From Sphingomonas sp. G-3-2-10 (GTDB lineage: Bacteria > Pseudomonadota > Alphaproteobacteria > Sphingomonadales > Sphingomonadaceae), in assembly GCF_012927115.1 (NCBI RefSeq), contig NZ_JABBFY010000002.1:310001-374000 (forward strand): DNA of 64,000 bases. Reading direction: 5' to 3'. Position numbers and translations under genes: made by a program. Shown here piece by piece: positions 34,805 to 42,994 of the stretch. The notes below the pieces were generated by a model. The model did not search any database. It saw only the letters and a list, made by a program, of their open reading frames with translations, and was not told the DNA's origin. Positions within the stretch are counted from its first letter, which is position 1, and each line of letters starts with the position of its first letter.

Positions 34805-35629
34805 ATGCATTTCGATCTGATCCAGTCGCTCAGCCTTGCCGGCGACCATGCCGTCCCCAATGACGACCGCACCGGCGCCGGTCATGCCCATGCCTGGGTG
34901 ATCGATGGCGCGACCGACCTCGGCCCGCCCGGGCTGGTCGGCCCGCGCGGCGGCGCGGCGTGGCTTGCGGCCGAAGCGCATGCCGCCTTCACCGCCGCCG
35001 CCGACGCGCCGATCGAAACCATGTCGCGCGCAGTCGGCGACCATCTTGCCGCTGCGTTCGAGGCGGCAAAGACGCGCGAGCCCGAGGGCCGCTGGGAATT
35101 GCCCCTCGCCTCGTTCCTCGCGGTCCGCATCGCGGGAGACATGCTCGAAGTCGCATGGCTCGGCGATTGCGCCGCGTTGCTCGTGCGCGGCGACAGAGTC
35201 ATGCGGCTAGGCCCCGTGCCCGAACTTCGCGATGCGGAAACCGCGCTCGCGTCCAGCCTTGCGCAACACGGCCTCGGCGCACCGAAGAAGAGCGCGCCGA
35301 TCCTCGAAAGCCTGCGCGCACGCCGCGGCCGCCCGGGCATCCGCATCCTGTCGGTCGAGCCGGAGATGATGGCGCATCTGGAAACGATGCGCGTCCCCTG
35401 CGCGCCCGGCGACGAACTGTTGCTGATGACCGACGGCTTTGCCGCGCCCGTCGATTCCTACGGGGTGCTCGACGAAGAGGGGCTGGCCGCATTGCTCGAA
35501 ACCGAGGGGCTGGCCGGTCTCGCGCTGCGTCTGCGCAGCATCGAGATCGAGGATTCGGCCTGCACCCGCTTTCCCCGGTTCAAGGCTTCCGACGATGCGA
35601 CCGCGCTGTGGCTGCGTATCGCCGGCTGA
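34805..35629 (+). CDS. PP2C-family protein phosphatase-like protein
   Basis: The product has 274 residues. A PP2C/PPM core is visible: an early VPNDDR, the metal motif VIDGATDLG near residue 38, the strand LEVAWLGDCAALLVRGD, LLLMTDGFAAPVD near 205, and the closing KASDDATALWLRI. The acidic residues expected to bind metals (D in IDGA, D in MTDG, DD in SDDA) are present, so activity is plausible. No kinase gene is adjacent. A Ser/Thr phosphatase or regulatory phosphatase role is inferred. Confidence 0.72.
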   Translation: MHFDLIQSLSLAGDHAVPNDDRTGAGHAHAWVIDGATDLGPPGLVGPRGGAAWLAAEAHAAFTAAADAPIETMSRAVGDHLAAAFEAAKTREPEGRWELPLASFLAVRIAGDMLEVAWLGDCAALLVRGDRVMRLGPVPELRDAETALASSLAQHGLGAPKKSAPILESLRARRGRPGIRILSVEPEMMAHLETMRVPCAPGDELLLMTDGFAAPVDSYGVLDEEGLAALLETEGLAGLALRLRSIEIEDSACTRFPRFKASDDATALWLRIAG

Positions 35630-35635
35630 CCCGCA

Positions 35636-36592
35636 TCACGGCATCCGCAGACCCATGTTCAGCGCATTCACTTCGCGCAACGCCTTGCCGAACAGCGCAT
35701 TATATTCGATCCGCAACGCGGTGTGCCGCTCCGCCGCGACGCGCATCTCGGCAAGATCGGACGGGCTGGTGAACTGGAATATCGGCCCCCACGCCTTCCA
35801 CTTGCCGCGCTGGAGGATCGTGCAGCGGATGCGCCATTCGTCGAACATCTTCGCCTGAATTTCGGCCTGCTCGGTCAACCGGTTCGCGCCGCTATGCTGC
35901 GCCACCGTCTTCAACAACGCTTCCTTGTCCGCCTCGGGCAGCCACATTGCCTCGGCCTGTGCCTTGAGGTCGGCCGCGCGCTTCGTCTGGCGCTTGGCGA
36001 AATCGCGCACCAGCGGCTTGCCCTTGTCCGCCCGCTCGCAATCCTCGACCACGCTGGGATCCGCCTGGGTGCGGTACGCGTCGTTCAATATCTCGAGATT
36101 GAGTTCGCCGATCTGGCTCTCGGTCTTGATCATGTCGTCGTTGGTGGCCTTGAAGAACCCCGACAGCATCGACGTGATCGGACCCAGGTTGCCGGTCTTT
36201 TCGGGCAGGGCCGGGCGGCCTTCGGGATCCAGCTTGATATCCGAAACGGCCCCCATCTCGTTCTTCATCGCCCGGTACGACCGGTCGATGCAGCGATCGA
36301 GCGTGACCACGCCCGCCAGCCAGATCAGCGCGAACGAACCCAGCTTCCAGCCAAGGCTCGAATGGCGGATGGTGGCAAACCAGGCGACGCCCCACAGGAT
36401 CGCAGCCGCGACCGTGCCCACGCCCACCGCGACGATCCGCGCAAAGGCGCCTTCCAGCGGCGGGACGGGCATGAAGATGGTGCCGGCGATGATCGCCGCC
36501 ACGGCGAAGAACACCGCGACCAGCGGCTGGCCGTCGGGCGCTTCCTCCACATCCGGAAATTCCTCGACCGGTCCGGGCGTCGCGTCGCTCAT
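35636..36592 (-). CDS. hypothetical membrane protein with large soluble C-terminal domain
   Basis: The product has 318 residues from the ATG at 36592. After an acidic N-terminus come three predicted helices (VAVFFAVAAIIAGTIFMPVP, ARIVAVGVGTVAAAILWGVA, GWKLGSFALIWLAGVVTLD). A helical, Lys/Asp/Glu-rich region of about 190 residues follows, with possible coiled coil around AKRQTKRAADLKAQAEAMWL. No family is recognised. It converges with the PP2C-like gene, with 6 bases between the stops. The start at 36778 in the same frame would overlap the divergent rarD gene and is rejected. Confidence 0.65.
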   Translation of the reverse strand: MSDATPGPVEEFPDVEEAPDGQPLVAVFFAVAAIIAGTIFMPVPPLEGAFARIVAVGVGTVAAAILWGVAWFATIRHSSLGWKLGSFALIWLAGVVTLDRCIDRSYRAMKNEMGAVSDIKLDPEGRPALPEKTGNLGPITSMLSGFFKATNDDMIKTESQIGELNLEILNDAYRTQADPSVVEDCERADKGKPLVRDFAKRQTKRAADLKAQAEAMWLPEADKEALLKTVAQHSGANRLTEQAEIQAKMFDEWRIRCTILQRGKWKAWGPIFQFTSPSDLAEMRVAAERHTALRIEYNALFGKALREVNALNMGLRMP

Positions 36593-36731
36593 TCCATTCC
36601 CCCCTGTTCCCCGCGCCTTGTTTAGCAATGCTCGCGACACGCGCAATTGCGGCGCAAGGGAAGACGGATCGTTTCCCGTCCCGTAGCGATCCTTGCTTGC
36701 CCCGCCCGCCACGCCGGGCAATGGCGCTTGC

Positions 36732-37622
36732 ATGGAACCAACACCCCCGCGCGCCACCGGCGGACTCGCTCTCGGCATCGGCGCCTATACCTTCTGGGGT
36801 ATCCTCCCGCTCTATCTGTGGCTGCTCAAGAGCGTTCCCGCCGAACAGGTTCTCGCCCAGCGCGTCCTCTGGTCGGTCGCGCTGCTCGCGGTGGTCATCC
36901 TGCTGCTGCGGCGTGGCCGCGCCGTGCTCGCCGCCGCGCGCGGGCGCACCTTGTTGCTGCTTATCGGCAGCGCAACGATGATCGCGCTCAACTGGCTGAT
37001 CTATATCTGGGCGGTCCAGCATTCGCATGTGCTGGAAGCGAGCCTGGGCTATTTCATCAACCCGCTGGTCAATGTCGCGCTCGGGATGATGGTGCTGGGC
37101 GAACGGCTGCGGCGGGTTCAGGGCGTGGCGATCGGCATCGCCGCCGCAGGTGTCACGGTGATGGCGGTCAGCGATGGCGGCGCGATCTGGATCGCGCTGT
37201 CGCTGGCGGTCACGTTCGGCCTGTACGGCCTGCTTCGAAAGGTCGTGGCAATCGACGCGCTGGGCGGCCTCGCGATCGAGACATTGCTGCTCGCGCCCTT
37301 CGCCATCGCCCTGCTCGTCTATGCCAACCATAGCGGCACCAATGTCTGGGGCACGTCGTTGCGGCTCGATCTGCTGCTGGCGCTGGCCGGTGTCGTCACC
37401 GCCGCGCCGCTGCTGATGTTCGCCGCCGCCGCGCGCCGGATGCCGCTATCGACCATCGGCCTGCTGCAATATATCGCCCCGACCATCCAGTTCGTGCTGG
37501 CGATCCTGGTGTTCGGCGAGCCGCTGCGGAACGTCCATCTGCTCACCTTCGCGCTGATCTGGACGGGCTGTGCGCTCTACGCATGGGATTCGATCCGCGC
37601 GATGCGGGAGGTGAAGATCTGA
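36732..37622 (+). CDS. rarD: EamA-family permease RarD
   Basis: RarD belongs to the drug/metabolite transporter superfamily and has 296 residues with ten predicted helices in two EamA halves. The family start GLALGIGAYTFWGILPLYLW and the signatures LNWLIYIWAVQHSHVLEASL and GYFINPLVNVALGMMVLGER are clear. RarD is linked to chloramphenicol sensitivity in other bacteria, but the substrate is unknown. The stop shares a base with the next start (TGATG). Confidence 0.88.
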   Translation: MEPTPPRATGGLALGIGAYTFWGILPLYLWLLKSVPAEQVLAQRVLWSVALLAVVILLLRRGRAVLAAARGRTLLLLIGSATMIALNWLIYIWAVQHSHVLEASLGYFINPLVNVALGMMVLGERLRRVQGVAIGIAAAGVTVMAVSDGGAIWIALSLAVTFGLYGLLRKVVAIDALGGLAIETLLLAPFAIALLVYANHSGTNVWGTSLRLDLLLALAGVVTAAPLLMFAAAARRMPLSTIGLLQYIAPTIQFVLAILVFGEPLRNVHLLTFALIWTGCALYAWDSIRAMREVKI

Positions 37623-37927
37623 TGGCGCATTATCTGCTCGGCTACGAACTCGCGCCCGATTATCTCGAGCGGCGCCCGATGTTTCGTGACGCGCATCTGG
37701 CCCATGCCTGGGCTGCCGTCGAACGCGGGGAACTGGTCCTTGGCGGAGCGCTCGCCGATCCCGTGGACGGCGCCATGCTGATCTTCGCCGGCGAGAGCCC
37801 CGAAGCCGCTGAGGCCTTCGCTCGCGCCGATCCCTATGTGACCGCGGGCATCGTCACCGGATGGCGCGTACGCGGCTGGACCACTGTCGTCGGCGCGGAA
37901 GCCGCCACACCGGTGCGCAGCATATAA
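37622..37927 (+). CDS. YciI-like protein
   Basis: This is a 101-residue ferredoxin-like fold of the YCII family. HYLLGYELAPDYLERRPMFR, DAHLAHAWAAVERGELVLGG and the FARADPYVTAGIVTGWRVR ending match. The His near residue 23 in RDAHLAH is the usual conserved pocket residue. The family includes a 5-chloro-muconolactone dehalochlorinase, but most members are uncharacterised. It is coupled to rarD by TGATG. An Arg and Ser-Ile end the protein 47 bases before the ArsR gene. Confidence 0.82.
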   Translation: MAHYLLGYELAPDYLERRPMFRDAHLAHAWAAVERGELVLGGALADPVDGAMLIFAGESPEAAEAFARADPYVTAGIVTGWRVRGWTTVVGAEAATPVRSI

Positions 37928-37984
37928 TTAAACCATCTGGTTGACTATTGCCGGAGAGCCTCGTAATTCAACCTTATGGTTGAA
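37928..37984 (+). promoter_or_regulatory. leaderless-type promoter with two matching operators for the ArsR operon
   Basis: A -35 TTGACT (37941-37946) and -10 TAATTC (37964-37969) are 17 bases apart, so the start site falls at about the ATG (37976). Two palindromes of the form TTnAACCnTnTGGTTGAn lie at 37928-37945 and 37967-37984, 39 bases apart. The first covers the -35; the second covers the -10 edge, start site and start codon. Autorepression by the ArsR protein encoded next is inferred. Confidence 0.7.
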
Positions 37985-38302
37985 CAACGACTCGACGCCA
38001 CTTTCCACGCTCTCGCCGATCCGACGCGGCGCGGGATGCTGGCCAATCTCGCTCTGGGCGAACGCAGCATCGGCGAACTCGCCGAGCCTTTCGCCATGAC
38101 CTTCGCCGGCGCGTCCAAGCATGTGAAGGTGCTCGAAGGCGCGGGACTGGTGGCCCGCCGCAAGGTCGGCCGCACCCAATTGTGCAGCCTCCGGGCCGGG
38201 CCGCTCCGCGAAGCCGACCAGTGGCTGAAGCAATGGGAGCAGTTCTGGACCGTCCGTCTCGACCGGCTCGAAGCGCTCATCGAAGCGGAGAAGAACGCAT
38301 GA
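37976..38302 (+). CDS. ArsR-family transcriptional regulator (SdpR/YczG-like)
   Basis: This is a 108-residue winged-helix repressor: LDATFHALADPTRRGMLANL, IGELAEPFAMTFAGASKHVK (recognition helix), VLEGAGLVARRKVGRTQLCS. Metal-binding cysteine pairs of classical ArsR are absent. This subgroup is usually found with SRPBCC (AHSA1) proteins, as here. The ATG lies inside an operator, and no Shine-Dalgarno is placed properly (GGAGAG is 18 bases away), so translation is probably leaderless. The stop overlaps the next start (ATGA). Confidence 0.9.
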   Translation: MVEQRLDATFHALADPTRRGMLANLALGERSIGELAEPFAMTFAGASKHVKVLEGAGLVARRKVGRTQLCSLRAGPLREADQWLKQWEQFWTVRLDRLEALIEAEKNA

Positions 38303-38694
38303 CCAAAGCCACGCCCTTCCTCATGTTCCAGCACGGCAAGGCGCAGGCCGCGCTCGATTTCTGGGTCGCCACCGTGCCGGGTACGCGCATCGTCGAGCTT
38401 CAGCTTTTCGGCCCCGAAGGCCCCGGTCCCGAAGGAACGGTGCTGCGCGGCCATGCCGAGATCGCCGGACAAAGCGTGATGATCCACGACAGCTTCATTA
38501 CTCACGGGTTCGATTTCACGCCCTCATGGTCCTTCTTCCTCGAATGCGGCGAGGAAGCCGAGGCCGAACGGCTGTTCGCCGCGCTGGGCGAAGGCGGGCA
38601 GGTGCTGATGCCGCTCGACAATTATGGCTGGAGCCGCAAGTTCGGCTGGGTCTCCGACAGGTTCGGCATCTCGTGGCAGGTCAACTGGCAATGA
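38299..38694 (+). CDS. VOC-family (PhnB-like) protein
   Basis: This is a 131-residue single-domain vicinal-oxygen-chelate fold. TPFLMFQHGKAQAALDFWVA, EGTVLRGHAEIAGQSVMIHD, FTPSWSFFLECGEEAEAERL and GWVSDRFGISWQVNWQ are the pattern of the PhnB/3-demethylubiquinone-9-methyltransferase-like branch. No enzymatic activity is known for most of these. Overlaps on both sides (ATGA) place it firmly in the ArsR operon. Confidence 0.85.
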   Translation: MTKATPFLMFQHGKAQAALDFWVATVPGTRIVELQLFGPEGPGPEGTVLRGHAEIAGQSVMIHDSFITHGFDFTPSWSFFLECGEEAEAERLFAALGEGGQVLMPLDNYGWSRKFGWVSDRFGISWQVNWQ

Positions 38695-39128
38695 CCGGCC
38701 CGGTGATCCTCAGGATCGTTCGCGATTTCGCCGCTTCGCCCGAACGCGTGTTCGACGCCTGGCTCGATCCGGCCGACGCCGGCCGCTTCCTCTTCGCCAC
38801 GCCGGGCGGCGAAATGGTGAAGGTCGAGATCGACGCGCGCGTCGGCGGCCGCGCCAGCATCGTCGAGCGCCGCGCTTCGGGCGATGCCGCGCACCGGCTG
38901 CTCTACGAAACGATCGACCGGCCTCGCCGCCTCGTCTTCCGCTTCGCCGCCGATCCCGCGGAGGAAGGCGAATGGACCCGCGTGACGATCGACATCGCCG
39001 CGAAGGGGGACGGCTGCACGCTGACCCTCACCCACGAAATGGACCCGCAATGGGCCGCCTATGAACAACAGACGCGTTCGGGCTGGACGATGATCCTCGC
39101 CAGCCTGTCGCGCACGCTTGGAGAGTGA
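38691..39128 (+). CDS. SRPBCC (AHSA1-like) domain protein 1
   Basis: This is a 145-residue START/Bet v1-like fold. IVRDFAASPERVFDAWLDPA, VKVEIDARVGGRASIVERRA and DPQWAAYEQQTRSGWTMILA match the Activator of Hsp90 ATPase homologue 1 (AHSA1) family. Members have a hydrophobic ligand cavity, and the ligand is unknown. The start overlaps the VOC stop (ATGA). Confidence 0.85.
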   Translation: MTGPVILRIVRDFAASPERVFDAWLDPADAGRFLFATPGGEMVKVEIDARVGGRASIVERRASGDAAHRLLYETIDRPRRLVFRFAADPAEEGEWTRVTIDIAAKGDGCTLTLTHEMDPQWAAYEQQTRSGWTMILASLSRTLGE

Positions 39129-39130
39129 GC

Positions 39131-39655
39131 ATGGCCGATACCGACGTCATCACCGCGCAGGAACTGCGCTTCGAACGCACCCTCAACGCGCCGGCGGAAA
39201 CGGTGTGGCGCTTCCTCACCGATCCGGAGATGCGCGCCCGCTGGTTCATGGGCGGCGAGATCGAACCGCAGGCGGGCGGCAAGATCTGGATGACCTTCGA
39301 TCACGACAACCTGTCCGACGGCGATGCGCCGATGCCCGAGAAATACGCGAAGAATCGCGGGAAGAAATGGCACGAGACGATCACCGTCTGGGACCCGCCC
39401 CGCCGCCTCGCCTATAGCTGGGACAATGGCGATGCGGGCACGGTGACCTTCGACCTGGAGCAGCTGGACGAGGGCCGAACCCGGCTGGTGCTGGTCCATA
39501 GCGGGCTGCGCGGCCCAGCGGATGCGAAGAATTTCGGCGGCGGCTGGGGCAGCCATCTCGCGGTGCTGGTGCGGCGCATCGATGGCGAGCGGGTCGAAAG
39601 TTTCTGGGACTTCCATGCCGAAGCCGAAGCGAAGGCCGCGGCCGCACTGGCCTAG
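39131..39655 (+). CDS. SRPBCC (AHSA1-like) domain protein 2
   Basis: The product has 174 residues. It is a second START-like protein in tandem: LRFERTLNAPAETVWRFLTD, ARWFMGGEIEPQAGGKIWMT, PPRRLAYSWDNGDAGTVTFD and NFGGGWGSHLAVLVRRIDGE. ATG at 39131 is preferred to GTG at 39125 because GGAG stands 7 bases before it. The two SRPBCC genes differ clearly, so any duplication is old. Last gene of the ArsR operon. Confidence 0.85.
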   Translation: MADTDVITAQELRFERTLNAPAETVWRFLTDPEMRARWFMGGEIEPQAGGKIWMTFDHDNLSDGDAPMPEKYAKNRGKKWHETITVWDPPRRLAYSWDNGDAGTVTFDLEQLDEGRTRLVLVHSGLRGPADAKNFGGGWGSHLAVLVRRIDGERVESFWDFHAEAEAKAAAALA

Positions 39656-39699
39656 CGGGCCGGTCCCGGCACCCCATATCGGCGGCGAAGGAGATTCCT

Positions 39700-40068
39700 G
39701 TGGCCGATCGATCCATCCGGGTGCCGGGACCCGGCCATCCCATCGCCATCGAGCCGGCCGGCGCGCGAGTCACTGTCCGTGCCGCCGGGCAAGTCATCGC
39801 CGACACCGCCCGCGCGCTGGTGCTGCGCGAGGCCAGCTATCCGCCGGTCTTCTACATTCCCCGCGAGGATGCCGACATGGCGCTGCTCGAACGCAGCGAC
39901 CATGCGAGCTGGTGCCCGTACAAGGGCCAGGCGGCCTATTATTCGGTCCGGGGCGGCGCGGCGAATGCGGTGTGGAGCTATGAGACCCCGCACGCGGCGG
40001 TTGCCGCGATCCGGGGCTGCCTCGCTTTCTATCCCGACCGGGTGGAGTCGATTCCGGTCAATCCGTGA
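39700..40068 (+). CDS. DUF427 domain protein
   Basis: The protein has 122 residues. The DUF427 pattern is visible as GQVIADTARALVLREASYPP, VFYIPREDADMALLERSDHA, SWCPYKGQAAYYSV and NAVWSYETPHAAVAAIRGCL. The GTG start has AAGGAG 6 bases before it. DUF427 proteins adopt a small beta fold of unknown role. It overlaps the 3' end of the crotonase gene by 11 bases (convergent). Confidence 0.85.
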   Translation: MADRSIRVPGPGHPIAIEPAGARVTVRAAGQVIADTARALVLREASYPPVFYIPREDADMALLERSDHASWCPYKGQAAYYSVRGGAANAVWSYETPHAAVAAIRGCLAFYPDRVESIPVNP

Positions 40069-40837
40069 AGACCGGCGCGCGCTTCTGCATGTTGGCCATC
40101 ACCGCTTCGGTCTGGTTGGGCGACCGCATCAGCTTCGCCTGCTCCACGCTTTCGAGCATCAGCGCCGAGGCGGCATCGCCTTCATGGTTGCACAGCCGCT
40201 TGGCGGCGCGGATCGCATGGGGATTGCGCCCGGCGATCGCCCGCGCGAGCGCCATTGCCTCGGCTTGGGGATTTTCGGCGATTCGCGTGACGAAACCGAA
40301 CGAAATCGCTTCCTCGGCACTGAACTCCCGCGCGGTATAGACCAGTTCGCGCAGCACATCGTCGCGGACATTGCCTTTCCACAGCCCGAACCCGGCCATG
40401 TCGGGCACGATGCCCCATTTCATCTCCATCGCCGACAGCCGCGTGCCGGGCGCCGCAATCCGCACATCCGCGCCGCTGGCGATCTGCAGGCCCCCGCCGA
40501 ACGCCACGCCATGCACCGCCGCGATCACCGGCACCGGCAGCGCGCGCCAGCCCCAGGCCACCTGCTGCACGACATTGGCCGGGCCATGCGCGCGGGTGTG
40601 GATATCGATCCCGGATCCGCCGCTGGCCATGCTCGCCATGTCGAGCCCGGCACAGAAAGCGCGGCCCTCGCCCGACAGCACCACCGCGCGCAGCCCCGGA
40701 GTCGCTTCCAGTTCGGCGATGGCGGCGACGATTCCCGCGAACATCTCCGGATCGATCGCGTTCATCTTGTCCGCCCGCGCCAGCCGCACATCGGCCACGC
40801 CATCCTCGACCGCGATCGTCACCCGCTGCTCGCTCAC
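40058..40837 (-). CDS. enoyl-CoA hydratase/isomerase (crotonase family)
   Basis: Crotonase fold, 259 residues. The oxyanion-hole segments are AVVLSGEGRAFCAGLDM (near residue 60) and VHGVAFGGGLQIASGADVRI (near 108). MKWGIVPDMAGFGLW replaces the usual Glu-containing loop of true hydratases, so isomerase or another crotonase reaction is possible. LVYTAREFSAEEAISFGFVT is typical. It acts on acyl-CoA in the cytoplasm. Substrate unknown. Confidence 0.87.
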   Translation of the reverse strand: MSEQRVTIAVEDGVADVRLARADKMNAIDPEMFAGIVAAIAELEATPGLRAVVLSGEGRAFCAGLDMASMASGGSGIDIHTRAHGPANVVQQVAWGWRALPVPVIAAVHGVAFGGGLQIASGADVRIAAPGTRLSAMEMKWGIVPDMAGFGLWKGNVRDDVLRELVYTAREFSAEEAISFGFVTRIAENPQAEAMALARAIAGRNPHAIRAAKRLCNHEGDAASALMLESVEQAKLMRSPNQTEAVMANMQKRAPVFTD

Positions 40838-40902
40838 TTGCCTCTCCTTCGCTTTCAGGCATGATTAGGCCAGATCCCGTGCAGGGGACAGAGGAGAGGA
40901 AG

Positions 40903-41436
40903 ATGAAGACCCTGATTGCACTGGCCGCGTTGCTGGCCGCACCCGCCGCATTCGCGCAAAACGCGCCTGCACCGACTGACAACGCTGCCATGATCGTGTA
41001 CGACAAGGCGCTCGCGCCGGGCTGGCAGAACTGGAGCTGGGCCAAGACCGAAGTCAGCACCGAAACCGGCGCGCGCAAGCCGCTGCTGATGGATGCGCAG
41101 GGCTATGGCGGCGTGTTCCTCCACCACGAACCCTTCAGCACCGCGCCCTATCGCTCGCTCGAGATGCTGATCCAGGTCGTCGGCGAGCCGGCGCAGGTGC
41201 GGATCATGGTCACCGTTGGCGGCAAGCCGATCCAGGATGGCGACAAGGTGGAATATGGCCACCCCGTCGCGAAGATGAAGCTGGTCAAGCTCGCCCCCGG
41301 CGGCTGGACCAAGGTGGTGATCCCGCTCGGCGCGATCGGCGCGGAGAATGTCACGATCGACGGCGTGCAGGTGATGAACGACAGCGGCCAGCAGGCGCCG
41401 CACATCTATATCGCCGATATCGCCTTCAGGCCGTGA
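40903..41436 (+). CDS. secreted protein, possible carbohydrate-binding jelly-roll
   Basis: The product has 177 residues from ATG 40903 with GGAGAGGAAG upstream. The signal peptide is TLIALAALLAAPAAFA. The mature part begins with an Ala/Pro linker and then MIVYDKALAPGWQNWSWAKT, a start often seen in galactose-binding-like domains of secreted carbohydrate-active proteins. VNGVQVMNDSG-like (IDGVQVMNDSGQQAPHIYIA) and DIAFRP close the jelly-roll. Ligand not known. It overlaps the winged-helix gene by 11 bases (convergent). Confidence 0.65.
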   Translation: MKTLIALAALLAAPAAFAQNAPAPTDNAAMIVYDKALAPGWQNWSWAKTEVSTETGARKPLLMDAQGYGGVFLHHEPFSTAPYRSLEMLIQVVGEPAQVRIMVTVGGKPIQDGDKVEYGHPVAKMKLVKLAPGGWTKVVIPLGAIGAENVTIDGVQVMNDSGQQAPHIYIADIAFRP

Positions 41437-42049
41437 ACCGATAGCCGCGCCGCTTCTCGGTATGGAGCAACGGCGCGGCGAACCCCCGGTCGAGCTTCGC
41501 GCGCAACCGCGACATATGGACCTCGACCACATTGGTCCCCGGATCGAAGCGCAAGCCCCACACCGCGCCGAGCAGCTCGGTCCGGTCGACACAGTGCCCG
41601 CCGGCGCGGACGAGGTGGAGCAACAGCGCATATTCGCGCGGCAACAGCGCGATCGCCCGGCCCGCGCGCGTGACGCGCCGCTCGACCGTGTCGATCACCA
41701 GTTCGCCGATCCGGATCGTGCGCGGACGCAGCCGGGCGGCGAGCCGCGCGGCGATCTCCCCGGCGCTGGCGGGCAACAGCACCGCATCGTCCGCCCCGGC
41801 GTCGAGCGCCCGCGCCACGCTGGCCGCGCACCCTTCGCTCAGCAACAGGATCAGCGGGCCATGCCAGCCCTGTGCGCGGGCGTCGGCGATCCGGATCGAG
41901 CAATCGCCCTCCGCCGGCCGCCAGCCAAGCAGCGCCGCTGCGTCCGCGCGCGGCTCGGCCATCGGCACGAGGCTCAGCCCGCGCGCATGGGCTGCGGCGC
42001 CAAGCTCGGGCCAGGGAAGAGGCGCGTCGGACGCGCAGGCGACGATCAC
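41426..42049 (-). CDS. OmpR-type winged-helix regulator with degenerate receiver
   Basis: The product has 207 residues. The C-terminal half is a clear OmpR/PhoB DNA-binding domain: RAIALLPREYALLLHLVRAG, RTELLGAVWGLRFDPGTNVV, EVHMSRLRAKLDRGF, TEKRRGYRFTA. The N-terminal half keeps only the last part of a receiver (ALDAGADDAVLLPASAGEIA). The acidic pair at its start is missing, and the strand that should end in the phospho-acceptor Asp reads GPLILLLSE. Phosphorylation-independent function is inferred. It follows the peptide/HEAT operon on the same strand across a 48-base gap with a hairpin. Confidence 0.82.
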   Translation of the reverse strand: MIVACASDAPLPWPELGAAAHARGLSLVPMAEPRADAAALLGWRPAEGDCSIRIADARAQGWHGPLILLLSEGCAASVARALDAGADDAVLLPASAGEIAARLAARLRPRTIRIGELVIDTVERRVTRAGRAIALLPREYALLLHLVRAGGHCVDRTELLGAVWGLRFDPGTNVVEVHMSRLRAKLDRGFAAPLLHTEKRRGYRFTA

Positions 42050-42079
42050 CTGCCAAGGCTAGCGCGATCCCTGCCGTTT

Positions 42080-42097
42080 CGGAGGCAACCGCCTCCG
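42080..42097 (-). terminator. hairpin after the cupin/HEAT gene
   Basis: On the minus strand CGGAGGC-ggtt-GCCTCCG immediately follows the stop codon at 42098. The 7-bp GC stem is followed by AAACGG, so it is not a standard terminator. It may attenuate transcription into the winged-helix gene. Confidence 0.4.
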
Positions 42098-42994
42098 TTA
42101 CGGATCAGTCTGCAGCGCCGCCAGCCGCATCCGGGCATGACCCGCGACATAGGCGCTGGATGACGCCGCGCCGCGCTCGAGCAGTGGCACCGCTTCCGCC
42201 GGGCGGGCCGAAGCAAGCGCCCCCAGCGCGGTCACCCGCATCCGCTCGCACGGATGGCGCGCGGCGAACTCGGCCGCGAGATCGATCCCGTTCCCCCCGA
42301 AATGCACCGCAAGCGTTACCAGCGCTTCCGATGCGGTGCAGGTGATCGTCCGTTCGATCGCTCCGCCGCCGACATCGAACACATATTGGTCCAGCCAGGG
42401 CTGGGCAGGATCGGAACCGAGAATGTTGAGCGACACCGAGAAGCTGTCGGGCGGCAATTGGACATGCACGTCGCGCCGCATCCGGTAGAGCATCAGCCGC
42501 CCGGGCTCGAGCCGCGACCGTTCGACGAACCTCAGTCCGGCATCCTCGCCCGGCAACCCCGTCACGCGCGCGACGTCATACTCGTAATAGTCGCTCCAAT
42601 AGCCCGGCCCGAGATAGCCCCAGGTGAGAAACGGGAAATTATGGTCGTGCGGCAGATCGTAGAAGAACGCCGCCGTTCCGCTCGCCCGCACCACCGGATC
42701 GCGCCGCGCCGGCCAGAAATTGGCGCGCAGCAGATAGCGGCCATTGGGCGGCCGCAGGAGGAAGGATTGTGCGCCATAGCCGTTCGCGGCCACCTGCCCC
42801 GCGCACCGCGTCTTGAGCTCGTCGATCGCCAGATCGGCGAGGAAGCCACGGTTGCGCCCGAGCCGCGCCAGCAGCGGCCCAAGGCTGGCGAACGCATCCT
42901 CGTCGCGCACATCGACCGGCGCCGCATCGAGCGCCTCGGCCAGTTCGTCGAGGCCGATCGCATCGCCCTCACCGGGATCGATCAGGCGAGGCAC
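42098..42994 (-). CDS. cupin-like protein with HEAT-like C-terminus
   Basis: The product has 298 residues and belongs to no family I can name. The central part (about 75-235) is strand-rich, with FFYDLPHDHNFPFLTWGYLG (H116, H118), then YYEYD (E138) and YRMRRDVHVQLPP (H177). This H-x-H...E...H layout resembles the metal site of cupins such as cysteine dioxygenase. The last 60 residues look like HEAT repeats (ERMRVTALGALASARPAEAV, SAYVAGHARMRLAALQ). It overlaps the upstream HEAT protein by 13 bases. A metal-dependent oxygenase acting with the small peptide is speculation. Confidence 0.72.
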   Translation of the reverse strand: MPRLIDPGEGDAIGLDELAEALDAAPVDVRDEDAFASLGPLLARLGRNRGFLADLAIDELKTRCAGQVAANGYGAQSFLLRPPNGRYLLRANFWPARRDPVVRASGTAAFFYDLPHDHNFPFLTWGYLGPGYWSDYYEYDVARVTGLPGEDAGLRFVERSRLEPGRLMLYRMRRDVHVQLPPDSFSVSLNILGSDPAQPWLDQYVFDVGGGAIERTITCTASEALVTLAVHFGGNGIDLAAEFAARHPCERMRVTALGALASARPAEAVPLLERGAASSSAYVAGHARMRLAALQTDP

